Origin: Azorinus chamasolen
Lineage: Eukaryota > Mollusca > Bivalvia > Cardiida > Solecurtidae
Assembly (NCBI GenBank): GCA_963576725.1
Contig: OY755246.1
Span: forward strand, 73,959,467-74,023,466
Direction: 5' to 3'
DNA: 64,000 nucleotides
The notes below the pieces were generated by a model that was given only the letters and a program-made list of their open reading frames with translations, had not been told where the DNA came from and did not search any database. The position numbers and the translations under genes were made by a program. The first letter of the stretch is position 1. Every line of letters starts with the position of its first letter. Positions 32,630 through 43,891 of this stretch are shown piece by piece.

Positions 32630-33389
32630 AAAAAGGTAAATAGAGGCCTCAATTAAACTCGTTTGTAAAAGCTTGGGAAACCCCATGCATTATTAGTTGC
32701 TTTTTGAAGGTAATTTATATATATATAAACACTTTGTTGTTTTAAATGCCCAACTTCCTGTAAAATGTTTTTAGAGAGATGCTGATGATGCAAAAGATGA
32801 CCAAAGGTCCGTCCTCGAGAAAATTAACAGGGGGGCAAATGTCCGCCCAAGCTAAACCGTTAGGGGGGCAAATGTCCGCCAAAGTCCAACAGGGGGGCAA
32901 GTGTCAGGGGGGGGGGGCAAATGTCCGCCCAGGCTAAAACACCAGGGGGGGGGTGATGTCCGACCATGCCCAAATATGGGGGCAAAGGTCCGGGGGCAAA
33001 TGTCCGTAAACCTCTTCGATTCTTATAATGTCAGGGGGTGTTATGAAGGCCAGATATTGGATATCGCTAATATCGCCCGGGGGTTGTTTGGCTGTAAAAT
33101 GCCATACTTACTACTCCAAGAATCTTGGCAAAACTAATAGTTTGTGTGTTTATGGTTATCTGAGTCTGAATAGCCTGAATCAAGAATAAATAGCTTTATT
33201 TTGTCATAAAACTGGTAATACAGTTTAATTTCAGAGAATATTTGATGACCTATTTTCATGTCGCTTTACGCTTCGAGTATTGCACGAGTGTAAACAAACA
33301 CAATGGAATGATGTCTGCTCAATATTTCGAAATCAGTTTCTACAAATTATAGATTCCGAACTTCTTATAACCCCAAAGGGCACACAACT

Positions 33390-33550
33390 TATGAACAGAG
33401 GATCACCCAATGACCATCCTTGAAAAGTTTCATTACATTTGATTTTAGAGATGTCATTTTAATTAAAAAGTTGACGACAGACGATGCCGGACGACGGACA
33501 CAGGGTGGTCCCAATAGCTTAAATTGACATTTAGTGCCAGGTGAGCAAAA
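33390..33550 (-). mobile_element. Family I hairpin-ended element, 5' fragment
   Basis: On the minus strand a degraded hairpin (TTGCTCACCTGGCAC ... AAGCTATTGGGACC) is followed by CCCTGTGTCCGTCGTCCG and part of one unit (CATCTCTAAAATCAAATG). It lies only about 25 bp from the 5' end of the oppositely oriented family D element. Confidence 0.5.
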
Positions 33551-33574
33551 ACGAAGTTTGTAACCCACATATTT

Positions 33575-34512
33575 ATGTCTCCCCCCATATTTATATGGGG
33601 GAGACATATTGTTTTGAGAGTTGTCTGTCTGTCCGTCTGTCCGTCACACTTTTTGTCCGGACGATAACTTCAATATGCATACTGAGAGGAAGTGTCATGC
33701 ACAAGGTCCATAACTCTGGCTTCACTAATATAGGAGTTATTGCCCCTTGTAAAACAATTCACACTTTTTTGTCTGGACGATAACTCCTATATGGCTCATG
33801 CCATTGGATTGAAACTTCATATATGGAAAGATCATGACGAGAGGAAGTGTCATGTACAAGGTCAATAACTCTGGCTTCACTAATATTGGAGTTATTGCCC
33901 TTTGTAAAAAAAATCACACTTTTTTGTCAGGACGATAACTCCTATATGGCACACGCCATTGGAGTGAAACTTCATACATGGAAAGATCATGGTAAGAGAA
34001 AGTGTCATGCATAAGATCCTTTACTCGAGCTTCAATAAATTTAGAGTTATTTCCCCCTTGTACATTTGTTTAATGCTTTCTTGTCCGCACGATAACTCCT
34101 ACATGGCTCTTGCCATCGTATTGAAACTTCATAAATGGAAAGAGCATGATGAGAGAAAGTGTCATGAACAAGGGCCATAACTCTGACTTCAATATTTTTG
34201 GAGTTATTTCCCTTTGTTACATTGTTTTGGCCGATCAATAACTCCTGTTCGACTGATGCTATTGTAATGACATTTTATTTTTGGAAAGAGCATGGTGAAA
34301 GTAAGTGTCATGCGCAAGGGTCATAACTCTGGTATCAGAAATTTTTTTGAGTTATTAGCTGTTATCATTTTCTTCTTGAAAAATGTGGTGTGGAAAGCGC
34401 ATAATGAGGGGAAGTATCATTCATCAAGTCCATAACATTTTTAGTGATTTCGCTTTACATATTGTTTTTATTAGAGTGGAGACATCCGTTTTTGTGACAG
34501 AAACCTCTAGTT
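33575..34512 (+). mobile_element. Family D hairpin-ended element
   Basis: A perfect 5' foldback (ATGTCTCCCCC CATATTTATATG GGGGAGACAT, 33575-33607) is followed by ATTGTTTTGAG and GTCTGTCTGTCC. Five units of 130-140 bp contain GATAACTCCTATATGGC, TTGAAACTTCATATATGGAA and AGTGTCATGCACAAGG. The 3' hairpin GTTTTTGT G ACAGAAAC is followed by CTCTAGTT, a one-base variant of the common CTCTTGTT end. Confidence 0.75.
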
Positions 34513-34840
34513 CTTTTTTATTTCATGTTAAGGATATTATAATGCACAAAATGTGAAATTTTGAAAAAAAATCTTGGACAAGTTTCTTAGAAATTTACGA
34601 AAATATCACTGATGTCATAATTTTTGTACTGTCGCATATGTAAAAGACAGGAAACACCCTTATGTTGATTTCATGCCAATTACTAAAAAATAAAGTCTGT
34701 AACCCCCTTTTTCGATTTTTATTTGAATTCAGCATACTTCGAACAACAACATATAATTTTTTTTTTAAAATTCTTGGAAGGAAACAAACTATAGAAATCG
34801 TCTTTAATTTCCGTCATATAAACTTGTTTTCATGCATCTG
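34513..34840. other. no recognisable feature
   Basis: AT-rich spacer; nothing seen. Confidence 0.35.
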
Positions 34841-34841
34841 C

Positions 34842-34905
34842 AAACAGAGCAGACCCAGATAAGACAGCTCCTATAGGATCAGGGTCTGCTGTGTTTGCTA
34901 ATGTA
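34842..34905. repeat. MITE central palindrome, internally deleted
   Basis: GCAAACAGAGCAGACCCAGA, a short CTCCTATAGGATC centre, and AGGGTCTGCTGTGTTTGC. No terminal repeats identified. Confidence 0.55.
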
Positions 34906-35083
34906 TCCACCTTCCATATTTCATTATAAATATTTTGTAAGTTGTAAGCCAAGCACTGCGCATGCGCGTATGTAGCTATAGTGTTGTCACGGTTATCTCC
35001 CGATTTCTCTTAGGGGGATTCCTGCTGGTAGAGCTAGTGCAATAGAGTTCTCCGTGAAAGTTTGAGTCGGAATCCATTTTATA

Positions 35084-35108
35084 AGGATTTCGGCAAAGCC
35101 GAAATCCT
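35084..35108 (-). repeat. 10-bp-stem foldback, possible 5' end of another hairpin family
   Basis: AGGATTTCGG CAAAG CCGAAATCCT is perfectly paired, begins with A and ends with T, and (minus strand) follows CTTGTTT. It has the look of the 5' foldbacks of the other families, with degraded sequence towards 34930, but no 3' end was found. Confidence 0.35.
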
Positions 35109-35249
35109 AAACAAGATTAATATTGAAAATTCAATTAATCTCTATTTATGAACTTTGGGCCCTACAACGACTTCATTTAATCTAATGGAAGTGTAGCAGG
35201 AATCATTTTTAGCAGTTCCATTACCCTTATTTTACCTTTAATCCGTTAA

Positions 35250-35426
35250 CCAATAGTGTCACATATACACATCCATATATTATATCTGTGTAGATTACAT
35301 TAGTTCAATGCAAGCAGTGTAAACCCAGATCAAAGAGCTTGCACTTGAGCTCTCTGATCAGGTTCTGTCCTGTTTGTCAATTTGTAAACTGGAATAGTCC
35401 ATTTGAAGCTTCAGGGGGTCAATTGG
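35250..35426. mobile_element. TTAA MITE
   Basis: TTAA at 35246-35249 and 35427-35430. The ends are CCAATAG and, inverted, CCAATTG. The central palindrome runs from GCAAGCAGTGTAAACCCAGA to TCAGGTTCTGTCCTGTTTG with an inner AGCTTGCACTTGAGCT. Confidence 0.55.
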
Positions 35427-35480
35427 TTAACTGGCACTGGCTCTAGGCCTTTCAGCCATTGTATACAAGACTGACTTTTT

Positions 35481-37062
35481 AGCTCACCAGAGCACAAAGT
35501 GCTCAGGGTGAGCTTTTGTGATTGCCTGATGTCCGTCGTCCGTCGGCGTGCGTCGTCCGTTGTCAACAATTTGAACCGTTAAAATTCTTATCCTCTGAAT
35601 CTACAGGGTTCTCAGCTTTCATCTTTGGCACATATCATCATCTTTAGGTCCTCTACAAAAGTTATATAAATTATGCCCCTCGGGTCAAAATTGGCCCCGC
35701 TCCAGGGGTGCCTTGTTTTTAATAGAAATATATAGTAAAACTTTGAAAATCTTCTTCTCTGAAACCAGAAGGTTCTCAGCTTCCTCTACAAAAGTTATAT
35801 AAATTATGGCCCTGGGGTCAAAATTGGCCCCTCCCCAGGGATGGGCAGTTTTCAATAGAAACAAATAGTGAAAACTTTGAACATCTTCTAGGCTCTCAGC
35901 TTTCATATTTGGCACAGAACATCATGTTCAGGTCCACTACAAAAGTTATATAAATTATGGCTCCGGGGTGAAAATTGGCCCGACCCAGGGGTGAGCAGTT
36001 TTCAATAGAAACAAATAGTGAAATCTTTGAAAATCTTCTTCTCTGAAACTGGAACGCTCTCAGCTTTCATATTTGGCACAGAGCATCATGTTCAGGTCCT
36101 CTACTTAAGTTATATAAATTATGGCTCTGGGGTCAAAATTGGCCCCGCCTCAGGGGTTGGCAGTTTTCAATAGAAACAAATACTAAAAACTTTGAAAGTC
36201 TTCTCCTCTAATACTGGAAGGTTCTCAGCTTTCATATTTGGCACAGAGCATCATGTTCAGTTCCTCTACAATAGTAATATAAATTATGGCCTTTGGGGCA
36301 AATTGGCTCCTCCCCAGGGGTGGACAGTTTTCAATAGAAACAAATAGTGAAATATTTGAAAATCTTCTTCTCTGTAACTGGAACGCTCGTAGCTTTCATA
36401 TTTGGCACATAGCATCATGTTCAGGTCCTCTACAAAAGTTATATAAATTATGGCCATGGGGTCAAAATTGGCCCGGCCTCAGGGGATGGCAGTTTTCAAT
36501 AGAAACAAATACTAAAAACTTTGAAAGTCTTCTCCTCTGAAACTGGAAGGTTCTCAGCTTTCATATTTGGCACATAGCATCATGTTAAGTTCCTCTACAA
36601 TAGTAATATAAATTATGGCCCTTGGGGCAAAATTGGCCCCACCCCAGGGGTGGACAGTTTTCAATAGAAACAAATAGTGAAATCTTGGAAAATCTTCTTC
36701 TCTGAAACTGGAACGCTCTCAGCTTTCATATATGGCACATAACATCATGTTCAGGTCCTCTACAAAAGTTATATAAATTATGGCCATGGGGTCCAAATTG
36801 GCCCCGCCACAGTGTGGGCAGTTTTCAATAGAACTTTGAAAATCTTCTTCTCTGAAACTGGAAGGTTAATCTCAGCTTTCATATTTGGCTCAATGCATCA
36901 TGTTCAGGTCCCCTACACATCTTTCTAAATTATTCCCCTGGGGTCAAAACTGGCCCGCCCCAGGACCGGCTAGTTTTCTAAAGATACATATAGTGAAAAC
37001 TTTGAAAATCTTCTCCTCTGATTGTCTGGTGAGCGCTTCAGGGCCATTCTGGCCCTCTTGTT
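35481..37062 (+). mobile_element. Family A element, complete
   Basis: 5' hairpin at 35481 after TTTTT. Eight or nine 165-bp units follow, including several of the ATGGCC(C/A)(T/C)GGGGTC subtype also seen at 4700-5950. The 3' hairpin GGGCCATTCTGGCCC is followed by CTCTTGTT. It is the best plus-strand full-length copy outside the 0-8.6 kb cluster. Confidence 0.75.
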
Positions 37063-37440
37063 CTAGATTCATTGCTTTTGCTCTGGACAGCCAAAGGTAG
37101 CTCTTACCTACTTGTCACTGCAAGCCACCCCCTTTTTCTCTCTCTGCTAACCAGACTGAAAAGAAAAGCAAAACAACAGCACCCAGCAATAATAGTTTGA
37201 ACAGCACAAATACAAAGGAAAATATAGACACACTGAATGGAACCTAGCACATGATTGGAGAACAAGTTTGCTTCATGAAAAGAACACAATCCATGCAAGT
37301 AGAACATTAATATTCATTAATAAAACCTAAATACATTTGATCAATCCGCACAACCTTCCAGTGTCAGTATAGACTACAACAAAGAACACGGTGAACAAAA
37401 TGACGTAATGATATATTAAACCATGTAATTGGGAGTTGGT
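37063..37440. other. no recognisable feature
   Basis: Less AT-rich spacer with no recognised gene. The open frame at 37104-37307 on the minus strand has no family resemblance I can name. Confidence 0.3.
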
Positions 37441-37443
37441 GGG

Positions 37444-37640
37444 TGGGTTGTTTAAAACAAAGGATTGCCACTAAATTCCAAGAGCAAAATTATAACCGAC
37501 CTACACTGATGACCTTGTACGGAGAAAGGAAGTAGCATGTGCCGAGGCTAAATAATTTACTCGTAAGGCGCCGAAAAATAGACCGCAGATATTCGAACTC
37601 CAATAACGGCCGGTTATCTATATTGATAACCGTTATTATT
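37444..37640 (-). repeat. 195-bp dispersed repeat, copy 1
   Basis: Nearly identical to 45187-45383, starting GGTTGTTTAAAACAAAGGAT and ending in a nested foldback, AATAACGG ... GGTTATC TATATT GATAACC GTTATT. Only a couple of differences are seen over 195 bp, so the copies separated recently. It is too short for a gene; the open frame shared by both copies is probably incidental. Possibly a SINE or hairpin-ended miniature element, unassigned. Confidence 0.7.
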
Positions 37641-37985
37641 GGGAGATTCGAGGTCAACCAAGTGCCAAGCAATATGTCAAGCTGTATCTCATGGTGAAGG
37701 ACTCTTATTTAACCAAAACTTAGTGAATTATGAAATTGCTTCACACCAATCTGACACTTTACTCAGCATCTGATCCACCGAATTAAAACAATATTGTATT
37801 TCAATTTACATACAAATATTTATTCAACTGATATATACAATAAAATACACAAGGAAACGTCTGATCCTATTACGTGGTTTGGCTATTATTGGGCATGGTT
37901 CCCGCTTCCATCTGTTAACCCAATTGGTTAACGGGACACCGGACAAATCGTCGTATAGGGCGACCTTTGACAGCAATCCTTAAAA

Positions 37986-38205
37986 GCCACAAAAGGCTAC
38001 AATCAAATATGCCACAAAAGGCTTCAATCAAATATGCCACAAAAGGCTTCAATCAAATATGCCACAAAAGGCTTCAGTCAAATGTGCCACAAAAGGCTTC
38101 AATCAAATATGCCACAAAAGGCTTGATCAAATGCCACAAAAGGCTTCAATCAAATATGCCACAAAAGGCTTCAATCAAATATGCCACAAAAGGCTTTGAA
38201 TTAAG
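37986..38205 (+). repeat. 25-bp tandem array
   Basis: About nine units of GCCACAAAAGG followed by CTTCAATCAAATAT. Because 25 is not a multiple of three and the unit lacks stops in frame, a 113-codon open frame (37967-38308) cycles through three reading frames of the same unit. It is an artefact, not a gene. Confidence 0.85.
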
Positions 38206-38237
38206 TCAAATTACAAAACTTTCTTCTGCCCAAAGGC

Positions 38238-38440
38238 TACAAAGTAAATACCGAACTGCAAACGGATATCTCGCCACCTCCAACTGGCTGATCCTGGGAT
38301 ATCAGTAATCAAGCCATCTTCAATGACGAGACACTCGAGTGCAAAGTAAATACCTAACTTCCAACGGATATTTCGCCACCTCCAACTGGCTGATCCTGGG
38401 AATTCAGTAATCAAGCCATCTTCAATGACGAAACACCTGG
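38238..38440 (+). repeat. 102-bp tandem duplication
   Basis: Two copies of AAAGTAAATACC ... CACCTCCAACTGGCTGATCC ... CAAGCCATCTTCAATGACGA, offset by about 102 bp. Confidence 0.75.
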
Positions 38441-38502
38441 GCTTGTTTCATAATTGCTGATCTATATAGACTGAAATGCCAAATCCAATAAAATATTGCA
38501 AT

Positions 38503-38925
38503 TTAAACCTGACAAATAGATTTATGTTTGTGCTTCGCTGTCTGCCAAATGGCGACCCACCGATCACACCTTCGTGCGATCGGTGAGCCGCCACCGCCAA
38601 AAGTGATAGGAACTTTTGCCACAGCGAAGTAAAACAGGATTGCTGGATGGACGCGGGAACCAAATAACCTTTTATTCACTATTGCCATAAACGACACTTA
38701 TTGGGATGCCTGAATCGCATAGTATAACTGAATTAAGGAATTGCAGATACCCAGAAATGCAAGATGCACTCCATCGTCTTTGTAGAATGCTGTAGTTGTC
38801 TCCTGCAAATCTGGATGTTTAATGTAAAAGCCATTGCCACTGAACACCTGATTTGATACATAGCTGGTTAGACATTTCCATGCAGTTTCCAATGCGTTAG
38901 AATAACGCCTACTGGTTCTGGGCAA
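38503..38925 (-). pseudogene. degraded SGNH/GDSL hydrolase-like C-terminal fragment
   Basis: On the minus strand the frame at 38925-38698 contains a FYKDDGVHLAFLGICNSL-type segment. D-G-x-H-L is the block V signature (catalytic Asp and His) near the end of SGNH hydrolases, and such tails are frequent in bivalve repeat-borne genes. The following frame (38697-38503) reads on through GGGGSPIARRCDRW without a recognised domain. No start, other SGNH blocks or splice sites were found, so I regard it as a repeat-borne remnant. Confidence 0.35.
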
Positions 38926-40259
38926 ACCTCTGATAGTAGTTTTCGTGTAAACTAGAGCAAGTATAAATCATTTTACGCTTGCCACCTACTGTCCACTTCA
39001 TCGAACTAAAAAATAAGTCCCCATGGTCGACATCTTGGTAAAGTAAATGCATTCTTTATAATTGAAGAAACGAGGCACCAGATTTGTACTGTACCTGAAT
39101 TAACTTGTTCAGAATTAGATTGGAATGAGGTGAGAGAGCATATTACCTATGCAGTGGTCTTTGTTATACAATACAATCGACCCTAAATGCAAAGTGGGAG
39201 GCGTTACAACTTGAACAGGCTGAATATAAACCCGGTAAGCCTTAGAATGCCATCAACTGGCATTCTTAATTACTTCAACTGGGCAACCCGCCATGTCAGC
39301 GGTGGTTGCAGCCCAATATGAAAGGAAGATGAGCTATGGCAGCGATAATCTAACTGTAAATTACTCAAAGCCTTTGTAATACAACAGTAAATAGAAAATG
39401 TGTTATTGGTGCATCCCCAAAGCGACAAAACAGAGCCCCCTTACATGAGGATGCTGCTGAATACAATGCTCTAAACTAAAAACAGGACGAACCTGTTGAC
39501 ATGTGCGACTAAATTTTAGAGTGAACGCACAACCGAATTGATCTGATGTAGAATGCCAGATTAAAACAAAAACAGACTTGCCAACTGAGTCAAAAGTAAT
39601 ATCTGAAATTGCAATGACAACCAAAGTGAAAATTGTGCCTTAAACAACCAACTCACCAACTCGCAGAAATGCGAAAAAATGCAAGACAGTACGGTGAAGA
39701 TAACAAATGATGTGTCGTATACGCTCAAACAAACACTTAATAATCAAAGTACTGACAGTACTGAAGGTTTCGGACCATATATATGTCGATTGTAATGGCG
39801 TTTAATGGAACTGTTTGTTAAAATTGACAGGTCATCTGAACATAATTGCTGTGAACTTTTCTGAAAATCCTTTCAGTGTTTTAGATATTGTTTAAAGAAA
39901 TAAATTGATGACTAGTAGCACACAGTGCAGTTCCAATACCTCAATTTGCCACTGTGTGCTTAAGTTTACTTAAATTGATATTTGAATGTAGTAAAGGGCC
40001 ATTACTCTATTATTATTTGGCCGACGTTGGCGTCATATAATGTGCCTCATGCACCTATCCATGTAAATACCCAGTCAAATTTAAATGAAATCTGAGCAAG
40101 CTGTTCCAAGATATGACTTCTAACAGTCACATTTCCTATATGGCTATCTGAAAGCAACAAAGGGTCATATTTCTCCTACTAACTGGTGATTGTAACAGTA
40201 TTTGGCGTGCATCAATCACTTATCCATCTATACACTACAACCAAGTTTGGATAAATTAT
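38926..40259. other. no recognisable feature
   Basis: Moderate-complexity sequence. A short foldback pair CACACAGTGCAGTTC / CCACTGTGTGC lies at 39917-39960. The segment at 40020-40200 (GGCGTCATATAATGTGCCTC) resembles other dispersed repeat units but has no defined ends. Confidence 0.3.
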
Positions 40260-40329
40260 ATATGGAAAAGTAGTAAAGTCAAGCAGGCAAAGCCACATGC
40301 AAGACGCAACCACCACCAAAACACCGATA

Positions 40330-40395
40330 GACAGCATGACACACACACACACAACCACACACCCAAACGCACACACACACACACACACGAAATGA
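40330..40395. repeat. AC microsatellite
   Basis: ACACACAC runs within a purine/cytosine-biased stretch. Long minus-strand open frames through it are low complexity. Confidence 0.85.
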
Positions 40396-40739
40396 ACACA
40401 GAAAACACCAAAAGACACACAAGAACCAGGGACAAACGTTCCACACATGAACAAATCACAAGCACAAAGACGCAAGGCAAACAAAAGGAAGGGTGACAAA
40501 GAGAGTACCGCCTTGGCACGGTCAGTAGCAAAAACACCACTGGGGGTTTAAACCGGTTTACGGACGTCCTAACCTCACACTTCTCTCAAAGTCACCCTAG
40601 CTTTACAAATATTGTAAATAAAGGTATCCCCGCTGGATGCCATGTGAATCTAAATAGCATACAGTTAACAAGATCTAATTATAACAGAATATGTTGCAGA
40701 ATGTCCCCTAAACGAAACTTACAACTGGAATTGGTGAGC

Positions 40740-41640
40740 AAAATATCTAAATTTCAAACAACAGGCCATTAGTGATCACTTGGTTACCATGGCAACCAAC
40801 ACTTTTGAAACAACTGCATATATATCCCTACTGACCAATTTTCCGAAAAATCTAATATGTAAATTGTGACCCATTCAGAGGACACCACTCCATTACCATG
40901 GCAACCAAGTATTTCAAAACAACTTGACTGAGTTTGGGGTACCCAAATACCCCTAAATGAAAATTTTCAGCAAATTTGAATATCTAAAACTTTGACCAAT
41001 CAGACCCCACCATTCAGTTTCCATACCAACAAATCATTTCGAAAGACATACTAATCAATTCTGAGTGTCAAAATATCCCGACATACCAATTTTTGGGTAA
41101 AATCGAACAATATCTGAATTTGTCGAAAAAGATCTAAATTTTCGACCAATCAGAGCCACCATTCAGTTACCATGGCAACCAATTCTTAAAAACGACCTAC
41201 AAATTAGTCCTGAGTGCCAAAATATACAGTCATACCAATTTTTAGCAAAATCAACCAATACATGTACTTTCGAAACCCATACCTATTGATTTGGAGTACT
41301 AAAATATCCCATGATACCAATTTTCAGCAAAAACTCGAATGATATATAACTTCGCCAAACAATATCTAAATTTCGACCAATTATAGCCAACCATTTAGTT
41401 ATGGTGATTTTCAAAAAATAAAAAGTGGGATGTACATCTGCATGTATCAAGCAATATTCATATGAAGTTTCATCAGGATCGGACAATTAATTAGTCTTAC
41501 TGAGAAATGCGCTGGACAAGTTCACGACGGAAGAAGAAGAATTGGAAGAATCAGAATCGGAAGAAAGAATAATAAGAATAAGAAACGGAGCAAACACAAC
41601 ATGTCCCTCTACTTCATTTTGGGATATTATTAAATACCAG
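40740..41640 (-). mobile_element. Family H diverged-unit element
   Basis: On the minus strand it opens with a degraded hairpin (ATGAAGTAGAGGGACATGTT) and TGTTTGC, then a GAAGAAG-type purine tract and several diverged units. These units carry TTGGTTGCCATGGTAAC (40790, 40898, 41175 and degraded near 41025), CAAATTTGCTGAAAA and GGGTATTTGGG. The plan resembles the other hairpin-ended families, but copies have decayed and the 3' hairpin was not found. Confidence 0.45.
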
Positions 41641-42960
41641 GGGGTGAAAATAACAGCATGCTTGTATGTTAACACAGATTAATGCTGGGGAAAAAGCTTA
41701 AACACACTACAAACACAAATTTGTCAAGAATTATATACGTTCAGCATATGTTATAATTAACATTATGTAAAACATACAATAAAATAATTCCACTATATCT
41801 CTTTTATAACTACTAACTCTCTTTAATTGGAGTAATTATCCTTAAATGCTTACAACCTTATAAACATGGATCTTAGAGAACTGAAAAGTCTATGATCAAT
41901 GTTTACGATGCTTGTCACACATGATGTAAAATATAATTATGATCTTCCAAACTCAACATAAATACTTCTGATGCATTCAGAATACAGATTGCTTTTGAGA
42001 CTCAAGGTTATCCATATATCTCCGGGGCGTTTCACTACGGTCCGTGCTCCTTCGTGCCGAAGGGTCGGTGCCGAATATTATGGGTTTTTTTTAGCTTTCT
42101 TCAACTTCAACTATAACTACTTATTATGCAGTGCACTGAATATCAAATTTACGTATTTCAAATAATAAATATGGACAATATTAGCCAATAAGCTCGATAA
42201 AAGGTTTTTCTAATAAAAAAAAATAATGCTTAAATTGTGGCCGATTTTAGGCTGCGGAATTCATATCCGCGGATATGAGTCATACCCGTCATATCGGGTG
42301 TTTATACTGTATCTTGCAATTTCCAGTCGTTATCTTCATTCCCATAGTTCGTGTGTAATGTGTAGAGATTGACGATGTTCCGACCATTATTCATTACTGT
42401 TTTCTCCGTAACGTTGTCTGTACCAATTCGACAAATTCAAGAAATGCTTGTAGATTTCAAAATATCCACCCGACTTTCAGAAGTCGATTACTTTCTGGGC
42501 CATTTTTACCGGCGCTCTGTGGTATATATTCGTACGCGACCAAATTATCATATAACGTAGCATTTTACATGGCAAAATTATTGGTAATTGAAACAGTTGC
42601 ATCCGCATTTTAATAATTGACACAAATACCAAATGAAGAATTATCGATATCGTTTATCCAACGCATTGCACTTGGAACTATATTTTTGTCTAGGGGTGTT
42701 AACAAAATCACATTTTTGGAAAAATGAAAGTAGAAATACGGGTGAAATACACCCGTAGACAACTAAATCGTTTAATCGGCGCTAGGTGATAAACATTCTG
42801 TCAACGTTAAACCATTCAAAATTTCTGCATTTGGGCTAATGAACGTATGCATTGTAAGCAAGAATTGATATTTCGTAATATAACAGTGGTCTGATTGCGC
42901 ATTATGGGAAATATGAATTTCTTTATAAATTTGCTTGAGGCATGCCATATGGATGCATTA
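41641..42960. other. AT-rich region without a recognised gene
   Basis: A perfect 14-bp palindrome, ATATCCGCGGATAT, lies at about 42250-42263. A short frame starting at ATG 42375 encodes about 61 residues with a hydrophobic start (MFRPLFITVFSVTLS) resembling a signal peptide. Without homology or splice evidence I do not call it a gene. Confidence 0.3.
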
Positions 42961-42963
42961 CTA

Positions 42964-43020
42964 TTAGGTTTCGGAAAGTAGTCCGAAACCTAAAAACTAA
43001 ATGCCTAAAAACCTAGGCAT
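42964..43020. repeat. two adjacent perfect hairpins
   Basis: TTAGGTTTCGGA, loop AAGTAG, TCCGAAACCTAA (12-bp stem, 42964-42993), then ATGCCTA AAAACC TAGGCAT (43001-43020). The first has the A/T-edged form of the 5' foldbacks of the hairpin-ended families, but no body or 3' end was recognised. Confidence 0.6.
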
Positions 43021-43037
43021 AACATGAATATCGGATT

Positions 43038-43102
43038 AACCCTTTACTCCATAAATACGTCCTTCTACGCCTTTGCAAACAGAGTAGACCCAGATCAGGG
43101 TC
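43038..43102 (+). mobile_element. TTAA MITE left-end fragment
   Basis: TTAACCCTTTACTCCATAAA and GCAAACAGAGTAGACCCAGA as in the MITE at 3822, then an abrupt switch to unrelated sequence after ATCAGGG. The right half is missing. Confidence 0.55.
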
Positions 43103-43258
43103 GAGTGGTATTGGCAGCCATAGCCTGCTTTTAGCATGGTCCTAGAGACCCTCAAGAGGTTTCTGAATGACAATAAGTTTGAAGTCAAGTGTCACCAAAT
43201 GTTTTGGAGTTTACATTCAAATCCAACTGATTTAACATATACCCTGGTCGGACTATAT

Positions 43259-43891
43259 TTAAACCTTTGCAGGGAAAGCCAAGCTATGTACAAAGTAACG
43301 CTTGCACTGGTAGATGGCCATGTTTAACCAAGCCATGCTGCGTACAAAAACAGTCATAAACTTTTCAGACTGCAAATCATGGAGTGAAATCTGTCTAGGA
43401 TGACCTGTGACCCAGGCTGTGCCTCTGGCACAATCCGCCGGAAACGACTCCACTGTAGACGAGCAAATACCATTTGGCTGCGACTCGATATGTCCAACTG
43501 ATAAAACTACCCCACTGCCCATAGCTAACAAAATGAATTGTATGACCGACTGTATTAGACGCTTTGACTTTGTTGTTTGACTATTAATGGCCACTACCCA
43601 AGCCTCATTGTTAATAAACAATACAACTGTTTATTGTTTAGTTGTTTTTCCTACATGAAAAGTGCCAGCAGCATGAAAACCATTTCCAAAATTGTGATAT
43701 TCTTCAGAACTCCTGAAGTACACAAAGCCTGTAGCCAATGAAAAAGAAATCACCATTCCACTTGAAAATAACAACCACATCCTAACCCGGGAAACCCTGC
43801 ACTGGCAGTTAAAAGCTATAACATGTCTGCCCAGCCATGCATGTGCTGCAATATGTATAACCCCGTTAAATTTATATAGAAAAGTCACCAC
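43259..43891 (-). other. two consecutive open frames of unknown meaning
   Basis: Minus-strand frames of 86 (43891-43631) and 120 residues (43621-43259) lie 9 bp apart. The first has a hydrophobic stretch (MWLLFSSGMVISFSLA). No family recognised, no clear splice sites. They could be chance or repeat-derived. Confidence 0.15.

Larger units (their letters stand above)
29196..33010. mobile_element. Outer foldback element with iterated-repeat inverted ends
   Basis: The left end (about 29205-29365) repeats GGGCGGACATTTGCCCCC four to five times, separated by TTTAGCTT or TTTGACTT. The right end (about 32828-33008) is the reverse complement, GGGGGGCAAATGTCCGCCC repeated with the same spacers. Both ends also contain a TTTGGGCATGG word in the same relative place. 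A 23-base C run lies in the left end. The interior holds a second foldback element (29686-31169) and family E (31493-32629), leaving roughly 1.2 kb of its own DNA with no coding capacity. No convincing target duplication was seen. Confidence 0.65.

Noticed and set aside
37967..38308. 113-codon open frame with a repeating peptide
   Set aside because: The 25-bp unit lacks stops in all three frames of one strand; the peptide repeat is forced by the array.
42369..42560. Possible small secreted peptide
   Set aside because: Only a hydrophobic start supports it; no homology, polyadenylation or splice evidence.
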